A stretch of DNA of 64,000 nt from Elusimicrobium minutum Pei191. Its GTDB lineage: Bacteria > Elusimicrobiota > Elusimicrobia > Elusimicrobiales > Elusimicrobiaceae. The number at the start of each line of letters is the position of its first letter. Position 1 is the stretch's first letter. Made by a program: the position numbers and the translations under genes. Under the pieces are notes generated by a model. It was not told the DNA's origin. It searched no databases and saw only the letters and a list, made by a program, of their open reading frames with translations. Shown here piece by piece: positions 18,513-27,311 of this stretch. The DNA lies in contig NC_010644.1 of NCBI RefSeq assembly GCF_000020145.1, positions 992,001 to 1,056,000 on the forward strand, written 5' to 3'.

Positions 18513-18541
18513 ATTGTACTAGACTATAGTTAATAAAGCAA
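18513..18541 (-). promoter_or_regulatory. sigma70-type promoter of the Crp/Fnr gene
   Basis: On the minus strand TTGCTT (-35, 18536-18541), a 17-bp spacer and TACAAT (-10, 18513-18518). Transcription would start near 18506, leaving the palindrome just downstream. Confidence 0.6.
18525..18530 (+). promoter_or_regulatory. -10 box (TATAGT) of the ferredoxin-hcp operon
   Basis: TATAGT has no -35 match at the right distance, as expected for an activator-dependent promoter; the palindrome lies upstream. Confidence 0.4.
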
Positions 18542-18555
18542 TAAAGAGGGTGCGT

Positions 18556-19266
18556 ATGAAAAAAAGAATTATAGAAATTAACGAAGAAAAGTGTGTGGGC
18601 TGCGGAGCTTGCGCTAACGCCTGCGCTCAAGGCGCGATACAAATGGTAAACGGCAAGGCCAAAGTTGTAAGAGAGGATTATTGCGACGGCCTTGGCAATT
18701 GTTTGCCCGCGTGCCCTGTGGGCGCTATAAATTTCAGTGATAAGGAAGTTATGAAAAAAGAAAAAAATAAAGAAGAAATTGAAGTGAAAAAAACAGAAAA
18801 AGAGAAAGAGGTTCTTCCATGCGGTTGTCCGGGCATGAACGTAAAAAAACTTGAACCTAAATCCGAACCTGAGGTTGCGCCAAGCAACGCTGTATTAAAT
18901 TCGGAGCTTTCCCAATGGCCGGTACAATTAAAACTTGTGCCCGCCAACGCGCCATACTTTGACGACGCGCATCTTTTAATAGCGGCCGACTGCGCAGCCT
19001 ACGCCTATGCGAACTTTCATAAAGACTTTATAAAAGGCAAAGTCACCATTATAGGATGCCCTAAACTAGATAATGAGGATTATTCTGAAAAACTTGCTAG
19101 AATAATACAAAATAATTACATCAAAAGTATAACGCTTGTTAAAATGGAAGTCCCGTGCTGCGGCGGGTTAGAAATGATGTTAAAAGAAGCGCTTAAAAAA
19201 AGCGGCGCCATAATACCATGGAGCGTAAAAACAATAACCTTAGACGGTAACATACAAGGAATATAA
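18556..19266 (+). CDS. 4Fe-4S ferredoxin-type protein of the hcp operon
   Basis: 236 aa. The N-terminal domain carries two 4Fe-4S sites (CVGCGACANAC and a second Cys set ending CLPACPVG). A charged Lys/Glu linker follows, then a C-terminal domain with scattered Cys residues (ADCAAYA, GCPKL, PCCGG). Such proteins often sit just before hcp and probably pass electrons to it. GAGG lies 6-7 nt before the ATG at 18556, better than the upstream GTG at 18550. hcp follows after 18 nt. Confidence 0.88.
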   Translation: MKKRIIEINEEKCVGCGACANACAQGAIQMVNGKAKVVREDYCDGLGNCLPACPVGAINFSDKEVMKKEKNKEEIEVKKTEKEKEVLPCGCPGMNVKKLEPKSEPEVAPSNAVLNSELSQWPVQLKLVPANAPYFDDAHLLIAADCAAYAYANFHKDFIKGKVTIIGCPKLDNEDYSEKLARIIQNNYIKSITLVKMEVPCCGGLEMMLKEALKKSGAIIPWSVKTITLDGNIQGI

Positions 19267-19284
19267 AAAAGGAGGAGTGAAATT

Positions 19285-20864
19285 ATGTCAATGTTCTGTT
19301 TTCAGTGCGAACAAACAATGAAGGGAACCGGGTGTACAATACAAGGAGTATGCGGCAAGGACGTGCCTACCGCATTAGAACAAGATAATCTTACCGCCGA
19401 AATGATTAATTTAGCGGCGGCGGTTACTATTTCTTCAAAACACTCAAAAAAAGCTGTTGAGCTTATTATTGACGGGCTTTTTACATGTGTCACAAACGTA
19501 GATTTTGACCATGCTAAAGTAGCCGAGGTAAAAGAAAAGGTGATAAAAGAACGCGAAAAAATACAAAAAGAAAATAATATAACAAGCGTTCTTTATAAAC
19601 CGCAAGATCTTTGGCAGGGCGATACGGACGACAGGTCACTGCGTTCCACGCTTCTTTTCGGTTTAAGAGGCATGTCCGCTTACGCTCACCACGCAAAAGT
19701 GCTCGGCGTTGAAGATGAGGAGGTCAACAATTGGTTTATTAAAGGTTTAAATTCTTTTACACAGAATTTAACTATAGAAGAAAGACTTTCCTTAATAATG
19801 GAATTTGGCAAAGTTAATCTGCGTTGTATGGAAATTCTGGACCAGGCCAACACCGCGGCTTACGGAACGCCCGAACCCGCCAAGGTTACCACAAATATAG
19901 AAAAGGCCCTTTTATTATAATAACCGGGCACGACTTAAAAGATTTAAAAATGCTTCTTGAGCAGACGCAAGATAAAGGAGTAAATATTTATACCCACGGT
20001 GAAATGCTACCCGCGCACGCTTACCCGGAACTAAAGAAATATAAGCATTTAAAAGGCAACTTCGGCACCGCATGGCAAAACCAGCAAAAAGAGTTTTCCA
20101 ATGTACCCGCGCCTATATTGTGGACGACAAACTGCATAATGATACCTCAGGCAAGCTATAAAGACAGGGTTTATACAACTTCCGTAGTGGCTTTCCCCGG
20201 AACCAAGCATATAGAAGCCGACGCTAAAGGACATAAAGATTTTAGCGCTTTAATAGAACACGCTATTAAGCTAGGCGGATATGCAAAAGAACAAAAAATG
20301 ACAGGTATTAACGGCGGCAGCGAACTTACTGTAGGTTTTGGAAGGCAAACGGTTTTAAACGCGGCCGACAAAGTTATAGCAGCTGTTAAAGAAGGCAAAA
20401 TTAAACACTTCTTTTTAGTGGGCGGATGCGACGGAGCAAAACCGGGCAGAAATTATTACACGGACTTTGTTAAAGAAACCCCCAAGGACACTATTATACT
20501 GACCTTGGCCTGCGGAAAATTCAGGTTTAATGACTTAGATATAGGAGATATTGACGGCCTGCCGAGAATAATGGATATGGGCCAGTGTAATGACGCTTAC
20601 GGCGCGATACAAGTTGCCCTTGCTTTAAGCAAAGCGTTTAACTTGCCTGTTAATGAACTTCCGCTTACGCTTGTTTTAAGCTGGTACGAGCAAAAAGCCG
20701 TATGCATTCTGCTTACGTTATTATCGCTTGGCATTACAAATATTTATCTGGGCCCCACGCTTCCCGCATTCTTATCTCCAAACGTGGTAAAGATAATAGT
20801 TGACACTTTCAAACTGCACCCGATAACTACGCCAAAGGAAGACCTAAAAAAAATATTAGGATAG
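19285..20864 (+). pseudogene. hcp: hybrid-cluster protein (hydroxylamine/NO reductase) with a -1 frameshift
   Basis: Two frames together make a full class I Hcp. The first (from 19285, GGAGG upstream) has the CX2CX8CX5C cubane motif at Cys5, 8, 17 and 23 and runs to a stop at 19920. The second carries ITGHDLKDL, YTHGEMLPAH, TTNCI, VGGCDGAKPGR, LACGKFRFND, MGQCNDAYGA and SWYEQKAV, that is, all hybrid-cluster ligands. The join falls at a run of four A (19901-19904); one extra A would restore IEKGPFIIITGHDL. All catalytic residues are intact, so this is either a very recent mutation or a base-calling error. If functional it would reduce NO or hydroxylamine. Confidence 0.85.
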
Positions 20865-20876
20865 AAACAGCACAAA

Positions 20877-20910
20877 AAACAAGCGCTCATTAAAAGAGCG
20901 CTTGTTTGTT
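20877..20910 (+). terminator. terminator of the hcp operon
   Basis: The stem AAACAAGCGCTC / GAGCGCTTGTTT is followed by a T-rich run. Confidence 0.85.
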
Positions 20911-21009
20911 TGTTCCGACATAAAATATTTTACCGAGCGGTAGATTTTTTGCAAAATATATCATATAATATTTATGCAGAATACTTTTGTGTGGGAACAG
21001 GTGCTTATT

Positions 21010-21657
21010 ATGAAAAGATTAGTTTTACTGCTTTTTGCTTTTACTCTGGCCACGACGGTAACAGCGGCTGAAAACCAAAAAGGCGATATACATGTGGGTA
21101 TATTGATATCAACAGCCTATCCGTTCTTAGGAACATGGGGCGGCGAATACTATGTTAACAATTACACGCAGGGAATCAGACATGACGCTAAATTAGGTAA
21201 ATGGAGCGTAGGAAGCGACTTTGAAGTTATATATTTCTTAGACCCCCACTGGGCTGTAGGCCTTAAAACGGGGCATAATGAATTTTTTCAAAGAGTTGCA
21301 AGCGGCGTAGATGAAAGAGTAGGCACTGATATTTTTAATATTATGTTTTTAACCAAATATTACTTTAATCCTAAAGGGAAAATAAAATATTATATGCCTG
21401 TGTCTTTGGGTGTGGCTTTTATTGAAGCAAATATTAATTTAGACAGGAAAGAAGAATTTAACGATATTGGCTTTGCCGCTAAAATAGGTTTGGGGGCAGA
21501 ATATGATTTAACCGAAAGATGGGGTACCGGAGTGGAGCTAAAATACAACCATAATACCTTTAATACAAGAGAAACAACCTTATCCGGCGATATTGTAAAA
21601 CTTTACCCTAGGGCGAATTACTTTTCTTTCGGGGTATCGCTGTTTTACAAGTTTTAA
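21010..21657 (+). CDS. outer-membrane beta-barrel protein, unknown function
   Basis: 215 aa from the ATG at 21010, which opens a clean signal peptide (cleavage near TAA/ENQK). The in-frame ATG at 20974 lies 4 nt after a TATAAT box (20964-20969) and would put 12 polar residues before the signal peptide, so it was not used. The mature part is alternating strands ending in an aromatic residue (LFYKF), the rule for BamA-assembled barrels. It resembles 8-stranded OmpX/OmpW-like barrels. I do not recognise a specific family. Confidence 0.7.
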   Translation: MKRLVLLLFAFTLATTVTAAENQKGDIHVGILISTAYPFLGTWGGEYYVNNYTQGIRHDAKLGKWSVGSDFEVIYFLDPHWAVGLKTGHNEFFQRVASGVDERVGTDIFNIMFLTKYYFNPKGKIKYYMPVSLGVAFIEANINLDRKEEFNDIGFAAKIGLGAEYDLTERWGTGVELKYNHNTFNTRETTLSGDIVKLYPRANYFSFGVSLFYKF

Positions 21658-21689
21658 AAAATTTACAATATAGTTTTATAAATTAAATT

Positions 21690-21849
21690 CCCCAGGCTTA
21701 CGCCTGGGTTTTCTTTATTTCTAAGCTTAGTTTTGCGATTTCACCCAACAACAAACAGCAACACCTCCGCAGCGGTAAAGCGGAGGTGTTGTGAAATCAG
21801 TGGGGAATCCATCACTAAACTTACGCAGAAGATGTTTCGTACTCTGATA
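21690..21849. repeat. dispersed palindromic element, copy 2
   Basis: Second copy of the element at 11837-11998. The leading hairpin is CCCAGGC-TTAC-GCCTGGG followed by TTTTCTTT. The outer arms GATTTCAC (21737-21744) and GTGAAATC (21791-21798) are unchanged. The inner stem CAACACCTCCGC / GCGGAGGTGTTG is perfect here. Confidence 0.75.
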
Positions 21850-21935
21850 AAAAACGGTTTAATTACCCGCGTAAGACAAATTAAAGTTTTTAAAAGCCTT
21901 GATTTTGCCGGGCGCGAATAAATTAAACCGTTTTT
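21850..21935. terminator. long-loop inverted repeat after the AsmA gene
   Basis: 15-nt arms AAAAACGGTTTAATT and AATTAAACCGTTTTT are 56 nt apart and T-rich on both outer sides. It lies 4 bp past the AsmA stop and may end transcription from both sides. The long loop makes a simple terminator less certain. Confidence 0.45.
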
Positions 21936-21938
21936 ATT

Positions 21939-24242
21939 TTATTTTTGGTCAAATTCTTCCGCAGCTTCTTCAGGGGTGGCTACTTCTTCCCCATTATCAT
22001 TATAAAGGCTTACAACGCCGCTTTTTATTAAATTGCTGGCCGGGTTATTTAATAAAGTTCCTTTTAAAAGCGAAGCCACCGAAGAAAGCATACTCATGCT
22101 TCCCTGAGGTTCGTCTATAGTACCACCTATTTTAATGGTAAGAGGCATAATACCTTCTTCCTTATGTCTGCCGGGGGCGGCGTTAACCGTCATTTTTATA
22201 TCTCTTGTGTTAAAGTTCATATCGCCCGCGAGTTTAAACGAAAGCAACTCGGAAACAAAAGAACCTTGTTTTATTGTAGTCTTTCCCCCGTTAAAATCAA
22301 GCGCGGTGGCAAAAATATCAAAATCCATTTTGCCTTTTATTTTATAGCTGCCATCTTCGGAGGAATAATCAATATCTTCCGATTCGTCTTTACTCCCGCT
22401 AATGCCTGTAACAGACGCCACGTTACCCGCCAAACCTTTAAGCACGCCAATAACATTAAGACTGTTAATAACACGGCTTACAACGTTTACGGACATAAAT
22501 AAAACCCTAGTTACGGCGTTAGCGTTTGTAATAGTGTAAATGTCCTTTATCTGTCCGTCAGAAGCGTTTAAGCTCATATTACCGCGCACTTTATCAAGCA
22601 TTATGGTAACATCTTTCATATTGGCTTTAAATTTTACGTTTTCGGCTGAAATAAGCGGCGCGTCTAAACTTTTTACGTCAAAATCAAGTTTAATCCTAAA
22701 AGGCGGCAAGCCCAGTTTTTCCGTGATACGGCGCTGGGTCTGTTCAAGCGATTCTTTTATCTTTTCCTCGGCTTTAGCATCCTCCTTAGCGGACGCAGGG
22801 GCAAACATTTGCTTGCGGACTTCCGCGGTAGGGTTAATAAACAACCGCTGCGCTTTAAAAATCACATCTAAACTGCCTGCCGTATCAGTCATTAAAAATT
22901 TAACCTTTGCATAAAAATCGCGTTTATTAAGCTTGCCTTTAAGCTCGGGCATAGAAATATCTTTTACGCTTTTTATGTTAACCTCGGCGTTTACCTCATT
23001 TAAATCACCCGCCTGCGGTAAAAAAGCGGCTATATCTTTAAAAGCTAAAGCTCCGCTTATGTCATTAGCCTCGGCTTTTAAATCCCATTCCACTGCGCCT
23101 TGCGGCTTATATTCGGCCGCCATAGGCAAAGCGTCAGGCAGTTGAGCTAAAGTAAGCATGCCTTGAGTCTTTATATCATATTCTAAAGTCTGTCCCGCTT
23201 TTAAGTAACCTTCCGCATTTATGTCCGTAAAAACAGTATTTAAATTAAAAGAGTTAATTGTAATTTTTTGCGAGGGCAAATCCACATTTAATGAAGTGTT
23301 TGTTTTAAAAGAAGTTAAATCAAATTCGGGTAAATCAGGAATAATTTCTTTAAAAGACTCAGACACCAATCTGTGCGTTCCCGTATTAAAAACTATTTTG
23401 GGCGCGTTAAAATTTACTATTTTACCTCTTAAGTACAACGAAGAGGTATTAAAAGAGGCTATAAGGTCTTTAATTTCCACAAACGCTTTTTCAAAATTAA
23501 AAGAAGCAAAATCGGCGTTAACGGAAAAACCCACATTTATATCCGCCGCCTCCATATTTTTATACCCAAGTGAAAAAATAGCGTTTAAAGTAATTAGAAA
23601 AGGTTTATCGAAATTAAAATCCTCAACGTCAAGGCCGAGGCTGCTTACATTTATTTTAATATCTTCAACTTCATCCGTAAAAATAATTTGGGAACCGTCA
23701 ATTCTTATTCTTTGAACAAGAAGTTTAATTAACGGCGCGCCGGAAGATGCACTGCCTTGCTGTTTTTTATCCCCCTGTGTTTCGGCGGGTAAAATTCTTT
23801 CAAAATTAAAAACGCCGTTTTTATCTCTTAAAATATTAAGTTTTACCCCTTCAACTAAAACTTTGTTTACGTTAAAACGCCTTTTAAAAACTGACGGGAA
23901 GGAAAGTTTTAAAAGCACTCTGCGGGCAGAGGCTATGTTTTCACCTTCACTTGTAATATAAACATTCTTTATTTCAACGCCGCTAAGGCCAGCCCTTATT
24001 TTTCCTAACTCCAAATCAGCGTTACAATTTTGGGAAACTGCCGCCGTAATTTTATTTTTAATAAAATCAGTAGGCGTCAAATATCTAAGCGTAAGTTCTA
24101 AACATAAAAGAAAAATTATAATAAAAGAAATAACATAAAAAACAATCCTTACAGGTTTTTTGTAACGGTTAAAAAAATCCTTTATTTTAGGGATTTGCTT
24201 TAAAATAAATTTTTTAATTTTTGTATAGTAATTTTTAATCAT
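21939..24242 (-). CDS. AsmA-family protein
   Basis: 767 aa with one N-terminal membrane helix (about residues 29-51) and a very long periplasmic part of repeated beta strands, the AsmA/TamB-like groove fold now linked to phospholipid transport between membranes. The C-terminal block ends in a typical AsmA stretch (NFNTRDIKMTVNAAPG, then IKIGGTIDEPQ). No Shine-Dalgarno sequence precedes the ATG; TATAAT ends 5 nt before it. No partner gene is adjacent. Confidence 0.82.
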   Translation of the reverse strand: MIKNYYTKIKKFILKQIPKIKDFFNRYKKPVRIVFYVISFIIIFLLCLELTLRYLTPTDFIKNKITAAVSQNCNADLELGKIRAGLSGVEIKNVYITSEGENIASARRVLLKLSFPSVFKRRFNVNKVLVEGVKLNILRDKNGVFNFERILPAETQGDKKQQGSASSGAPLIKLLVQRIRIDGSQIIFTDEVEDIKINVSSLGLDVEDFNFDKPFLITLNAIFSLGYKNMEAADINVGFSVNADFASFNFEKAFVEIKDLIASFNTSSLYLRGKIVNFNAPKIVFNTGTHRLVSESFKEIIPDLPEFDLTSFKTNTSLNVDLPSQKITINSFNLNTVFTDINAEGYLKAGQTLEYDIKTQGMLTLAQLPDALPMAAEYKPQGAVEWDLKAEANDISGALAFKDIAAFLPQAGDLNEVNAEVNIKSVKDISMPELKGKLNKRDFYAKVKFLMTDTAGSLDVIFKAQRLFINPTAEVRKQMFAPASAKEDAKAEEKIKESLEQTQRRITEKLGLPPFRIKLDFDVKSLDAPLISAENVKFKANMKDVTIMLDKVRGNMSLNASDGQIKDIYTITNANAVTRVLFMSVNVVSRVINSLNVIGVLKGLAGNVASVTGISGSKDESEDIDYSSEDGSYKIKGKMDFDIFATALDFNGGKTTIKQGSFVSELLSFKLAGDMNFNTRDIKMTVNAAPGRHKEEGIMPLTIKIGGTIDEPQGSMSMLSSVASLLKGTLLNNPASNLIKSGVVSLYNDNGEEVATPEEAAEEFDQK

Positions 24243-24247
24243 AATAT

Positions 24248-24253
24248 ATTATA
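24248..24253 (-). promoter_or_regulatory. -10 box (TATAAT) of the AsmA gene
   Basis: TATAAT, then ATATT, then the ATG at 24242. Leaderless initiation is likely. Confidence 0.45.
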
Positions 24254-24262
24254 TATAATAAA

Positions 24263-24290
24263 AAAACCGCCCCGTTAAAAGGGCGGTTTT
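24263..24290 (-). terminator. terminator of the lipoprotein/M20/PatB operon
   Basis: AAAACCGCCC / GGGCGGTTTT with T runs, just past the PatB-like stop. Confidence 0.9.
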
Positions 24291-24292
24291 TG

Positions 24293-25465
24293 CTATTTAG
24301 CAAAAGCATTTTTTAAGTTATTTAAGGCGCGTTCTAAAGTTGCCCTTGGGCAGGCTATGTTCATACGCATAAAACCGCTGCCGCCCCGCCCGAAAGTTAC
24401 GCCCTTATTAAGCCAAATTTTGGCTTTAGTTAAAAAGAAATTGTTAAGTTCCTCATCGGTCATTTTAAGGGCGCGGCAGTCCAGCCACATTAAATAAGTG
24501 CCCTCGCAAGGAATAAGGTTTATACCACAGTTCATTTCTTCCAAAGTCTTTTTTAAATATGCTTTATTTCCTTCCAAATATTCAAGAAGTTCTTCAAGCC
24601 ACTCCGCGCCGCGGCTGTAAGCGGCCTTAGCGGCCGCTAACCCCATGGCGTTAAGCAAACCATAACCTGTTTTAGCACATTCTTTTTCAAAAGCGGCGCG
24701 CAGATCCGCGTTTTTAGTAAAAGCGTTAGCCGCCTGCAAACCCGCCAAATTAAAAGTTTTTGTAGGAGCCGTGCAGGTAATTGTTATACCAGCCAATTCA
24801 TCGCTTATTGAGGCGAAAACGGTGTGTTTATACGGTTTAAAAACAAGGTCGGCGTGGATTTCGTCCGCAATTACAAGCACGTTATGCTTAAGGCAGATAT
24901 CGCCTAACTTTGCAAGTTCTTCTTTTGTCCACACTCTTCCCACGGGATTATGAGGCGAACATAAAATAAAAAGTTTTACGTCATTTTCTTTAATTTGTTT
25001 TTCAAAGGCTTCAAAATCAATTTCATATTTTTGCCCGTTAAGTTTTAGTTCGTTAACCACAAGTTTTCTGTTTAAAGCGTTTACTATTTGGGCAAAAGGG
25101 TGGTAAACAGGCTGGCATATTATAACGGCCTCATTTTCTTTAGTTAAAGCACGCACGCCCGAGAAAATAGCGTAAACAACGCCGGGCACTTTTGTTATCC
25201 AGCCGGGCATAATTTCCCAGTTAAAACGCTCCTTATACCATTTATAAAGGACTACCGAATAATCAGCCCCGGCGTCGGTATAGCCGAATATGCCGTGCTT
25301 TGCAGTCCGTTCAAGAGCGGAAATAATTTCATCGGACGTTTTAAAATCCATATCGGCCACCCACATCGGTATAACGTCGTCTTTTATTCCGTGGCCCGCG
25401 AAATCATATTTTTCCGCCCCTGTATTTGTTCTGTCATAAACTAAATCAAAATTATATTTCCCCAT
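24293..25465 (-). CDS. MalY/PatB-family PLP-dependent aminotransferase/C-S lyase
   Basis: 390 aa, fold type I. It has the family N-terminus (PMWVADMDF), Asn173 in SPHNPVGRVW, Asp201 in IADEIHADL and the PLP lysine Lys236 in APTKTFNLAG. Members cleave cystathionine or cysteine to pyruvate, ammonia and a thiol, or act as aminotransferases. It is the last gene of an operon, 7 nt after the M20 peptidase, which fits breakdown of imported peptides and amino acids. The exact substrate is open. Confidence 0.9.
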   Translation of the reverse strand: MGKYNFDLVYDRTNTGAEKYDFAGHGIKDDVIPMWVADMDFKTSDEIISALERTAKHGIFGYTDAGADYSVVLYKWYKERFNWEIMPGWITKVPGVVYAIFSGVRALTKENEAVIICQPVYHPFAQIVNALNRKLVVNELKLNGQKYEIDFEAFEKQIKENDVKLFILCSPHNPVGRVWTKEELAKLGDICLKHNVLVIADEIHADLVFKPYKHTVFASISDELAGITITCTAPTKTFNLAGLQAANAFTKNADLRAAFEKECAKTGYGLLNAMGLAAAKAAYSRGAEWLEELLEYLEGNKAYLKKTLEEMNCGINLIPCEGTYLMWLDCRALKMTDEELNNFFLTKAKIWLNKGVTFGRGGSGFMRMNIACPRATLERALNNLKNAFAK

Positions 25466-25472
25466 AAAACAC

Positions 25473-26624
25473 CTACTTTTTATAATTTAAAACTATGTCT
25501 AGAATAATATCCGCCGTTTGGTTAAACATTTTAATATCAAGCCATTCGTTTAATGTATGCATTTGGCGATAACCCACGCCTATTATAGGAGTAAGAAGCC
25601 CCTTGCCCGACAAAATGTTAGCGTCGTAACCGCCGCCGCTTGAATAAGGTTTTATTTTAACGCCGTGTTTTTTAGCCTCGGCCGTAATATGTTTAATAAG
25701 AGGCGAGTTAACCGCTATATCTAAAATAGGGTATTTTAAACCCACTTTAAAATCTATAACGGGTTTTACCATTTTGCCGTTAACTTTTTTTGTAAACTTT
25801 TTTTGAGCTTTTACAAAACAATCTTGCATATGTTTAATTTGTTTTTTAAGGCTTGCAAGGTTGCGGCTTCGCACTTCGCCTTTTAAAAAAAGAGACGGCA
25901 TTACCACGTTGGTGCTTTCCCCCCCGTTAACAACGCCGAAGTTAGCTACTGTAAGTTTGTCTATACGGCCCAGCTGCATTATTGACAAAGCGTAAGCGGC
26001 AACTTCTAAAGCGGAAATTCCTTTTTCAGGCTCAACGCCCGCGTGGGCGGCAAAGCCGGTGATTTCAACGTCAATAGTGTTTGCCTCAGGAGCGCTTACG
26101 GTAAGCTTATCATTGTCTGAACTGTCTAAAATTATACCTTCGCGCCCTTTTAATTTAGTTATATCCAAACCTTTCGCGCCGTACATGCCGTTTTCCTCAC
26201 AAAGAGTAAAAAGCACCGATATCGGCGGATGCGGTATTTTATTTTCCTTTAAAACATTAAGAACTTCAAAAATAATGGCAAGTCCTGCCCTATCGTCCGC
26301 CCCTAAAATAGTTTTACCGCTAGATGTAACTTTGTTTCCTTTTATAACGGGTTTAATATTTTTGCAGGGCTTTACGGTGTCTAAATGCCCGGCTAAAACA
26401 AAAGGCTCGGACTTTATCGTACCGGGTAAAAAGCCTATAACATTGCCTTTGGCGTTTGTGGGAAAGGTTTTGCCCGCGTTATCAACCGTTACTTTACAGC
26501 CAAGGCTTTTAAGCTTTTTTTGGGCGTAAAGCTGCATATTAAGTTCTTCATTGGAAGGGCTTTCGATTTTAACAAGTTCCAAAAAATTGTCCATCATTCT
26601 TTTATAGTTTATTTTTATTGTCAT
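25473..26624 (-). CDS. M20-family metallopeptidase (PepT-like)
   Basis: 383 aa. Zinc-site motifs: GHLDTV (His80, Asp82), GADDRAG (Asp110) and CEENG (Glu143, Glu144). It ends with the long PepT-like C-terminal block (SSGGGYDANIL). Such enzymes release N-terminal residues from tri- or oligopeptides in the cytoplasm. AAGGA lies before the ATG. It lies 9 nt after the lipoprotein gene and 7 nt before the PatB-like gene, in one operon. Confidence 0.9.
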   Translation of the reverse strand: MTIKINYKRMMDNFLELVKIESPSNEELNMQLYAQKKLKSLGCKVTVDNAGKTFPTNAKGNVIGFLPGTIKSEPFVLAGHLDTVKPCKNIKPVIKGNKVTSSGKTILGADDRAGLAIIFEVLNVLKENKIPHPPISVLFTLCEENGMYGAKGLDITKLKGREGIILDSSDNDKLTVSAPEANTIDVEITGFAAHAGVEPEKGISALEVAAYALSIMQLGRIDKLTVANFGVVNGGESTNVVMPSLFLKGEVRSRNLASLKKQIKHMQDCFVKAQKKFTKKVNGKMVKPVIDFKVGLKYPILDIAVNSPLIKHITAEAKKHGVKIKPYSSGGGYDANILSGKGLLTPIIGVGYRQMHTLNEWLDIKMFNQTADIILDIVLNYKK

Positions 26625-26633
26625 ATTTATTCC

Positions 26634-27203
26634 TTATATAGAAGAACACTCTATAACCCGTTCGGTTAAATTGCCGCTTTTGTCATATTCCTGTATAGTA
26701 ATGCTTTCGCCGCCCATACAGCTTGGCTCTAAAGGTTCTTCAGTACTGGGTACGGAACAGGTGCCGTCGTATAAATATCTGCTGAAAGGGTTATCCTCCT
26801 GGGATCCGTAAATATCATTTTCCGCCCCGGGTGCAAAAACTCCGGCAAGGTATTCTGATACCTCAGGCAGTTGTTGCTTTGTAAAATTACAGGTTTTAAT
26901 TACCTGGTTTTCATCCGCGGAGAGCATTGTTTCACTGTAAGCGCATTTGCCGCCGTTACCAGGTTCTATTTGAATAAGCGTGGAAATATCAGTACCAAAA
27001 AAATTTATAGTGTTAACACATTGCGCAGGCTCGCAGGTTTGCAGTTTTAAGGCAAGGCCGCTGCAAGTCACGGCGCCTTCTACGGGCAAAAGTTCCTCTT
27101 CCGCCGATTGGGCGGAGGCAAAAACATCCTTTTGCTCGGCAGGAGCCTCTTTTTCACAGGCGAAAAAAACTAAAACAAAAAACAAGGCAAACAATTTTTT
27201 CAT
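26634..27203 (-). CDS. cysteine-rich lipoprotein, unknown function
   Basis: 189 aa. The signal peptide ends in lipobox FFAC (Cys16). Several further Cys residues are spread over the mature part (TCSGLALKLQTC, CVNT, KCAYS, KTCNF, GTCSV, SCMGG, ECSS), suggesting disulfides. It is the first gene of the operon with the M20 peptidase. I do not recognise the family. An exported peptide-binding role would fit the context but is only a guess. Confidence 0.75.
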   Translation of the reverse strand: MKKLFALFFVLVFFACEKEAPAEQKDVFASAQSAEEELLPVEGAVTCSGLALKLQTCEPAQCVNTINFFGTDISTLIQIEPGNGGKCAYSETMLSADENQVIKTCNFTKQQLPEVSEYLAGVFAPGAENDIYGSQEDNPFSRYLYDGTCSVPSTEEPLEPSCMGGESITIQEYDKSGNLTERVIECSSI

Positions 27204-27311
27204 AGCAATCTCCTCTACAAACCTTTATTTAAGATAATACAAAAAAATAATGCGCCGTTTTAAAATTTGATATATTATTTTAGTTAACCTTATATGGTTA
27301 TTGGAGAAAAA

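Noticed and set aside
19895-19920. Programmed -1 frameshifting in hcp
   Set aside because: The nearby CCCTTTT is in the wrong frame for a shift from the first frame, and A AAG alone is a poor slip site; a missing base is simpler.
20974-21009. Upstream ATG for the OM barrel gene
   Set aside because: It would place 12 polar residues before a clean signal peptide; the ATG at 21010 was used.
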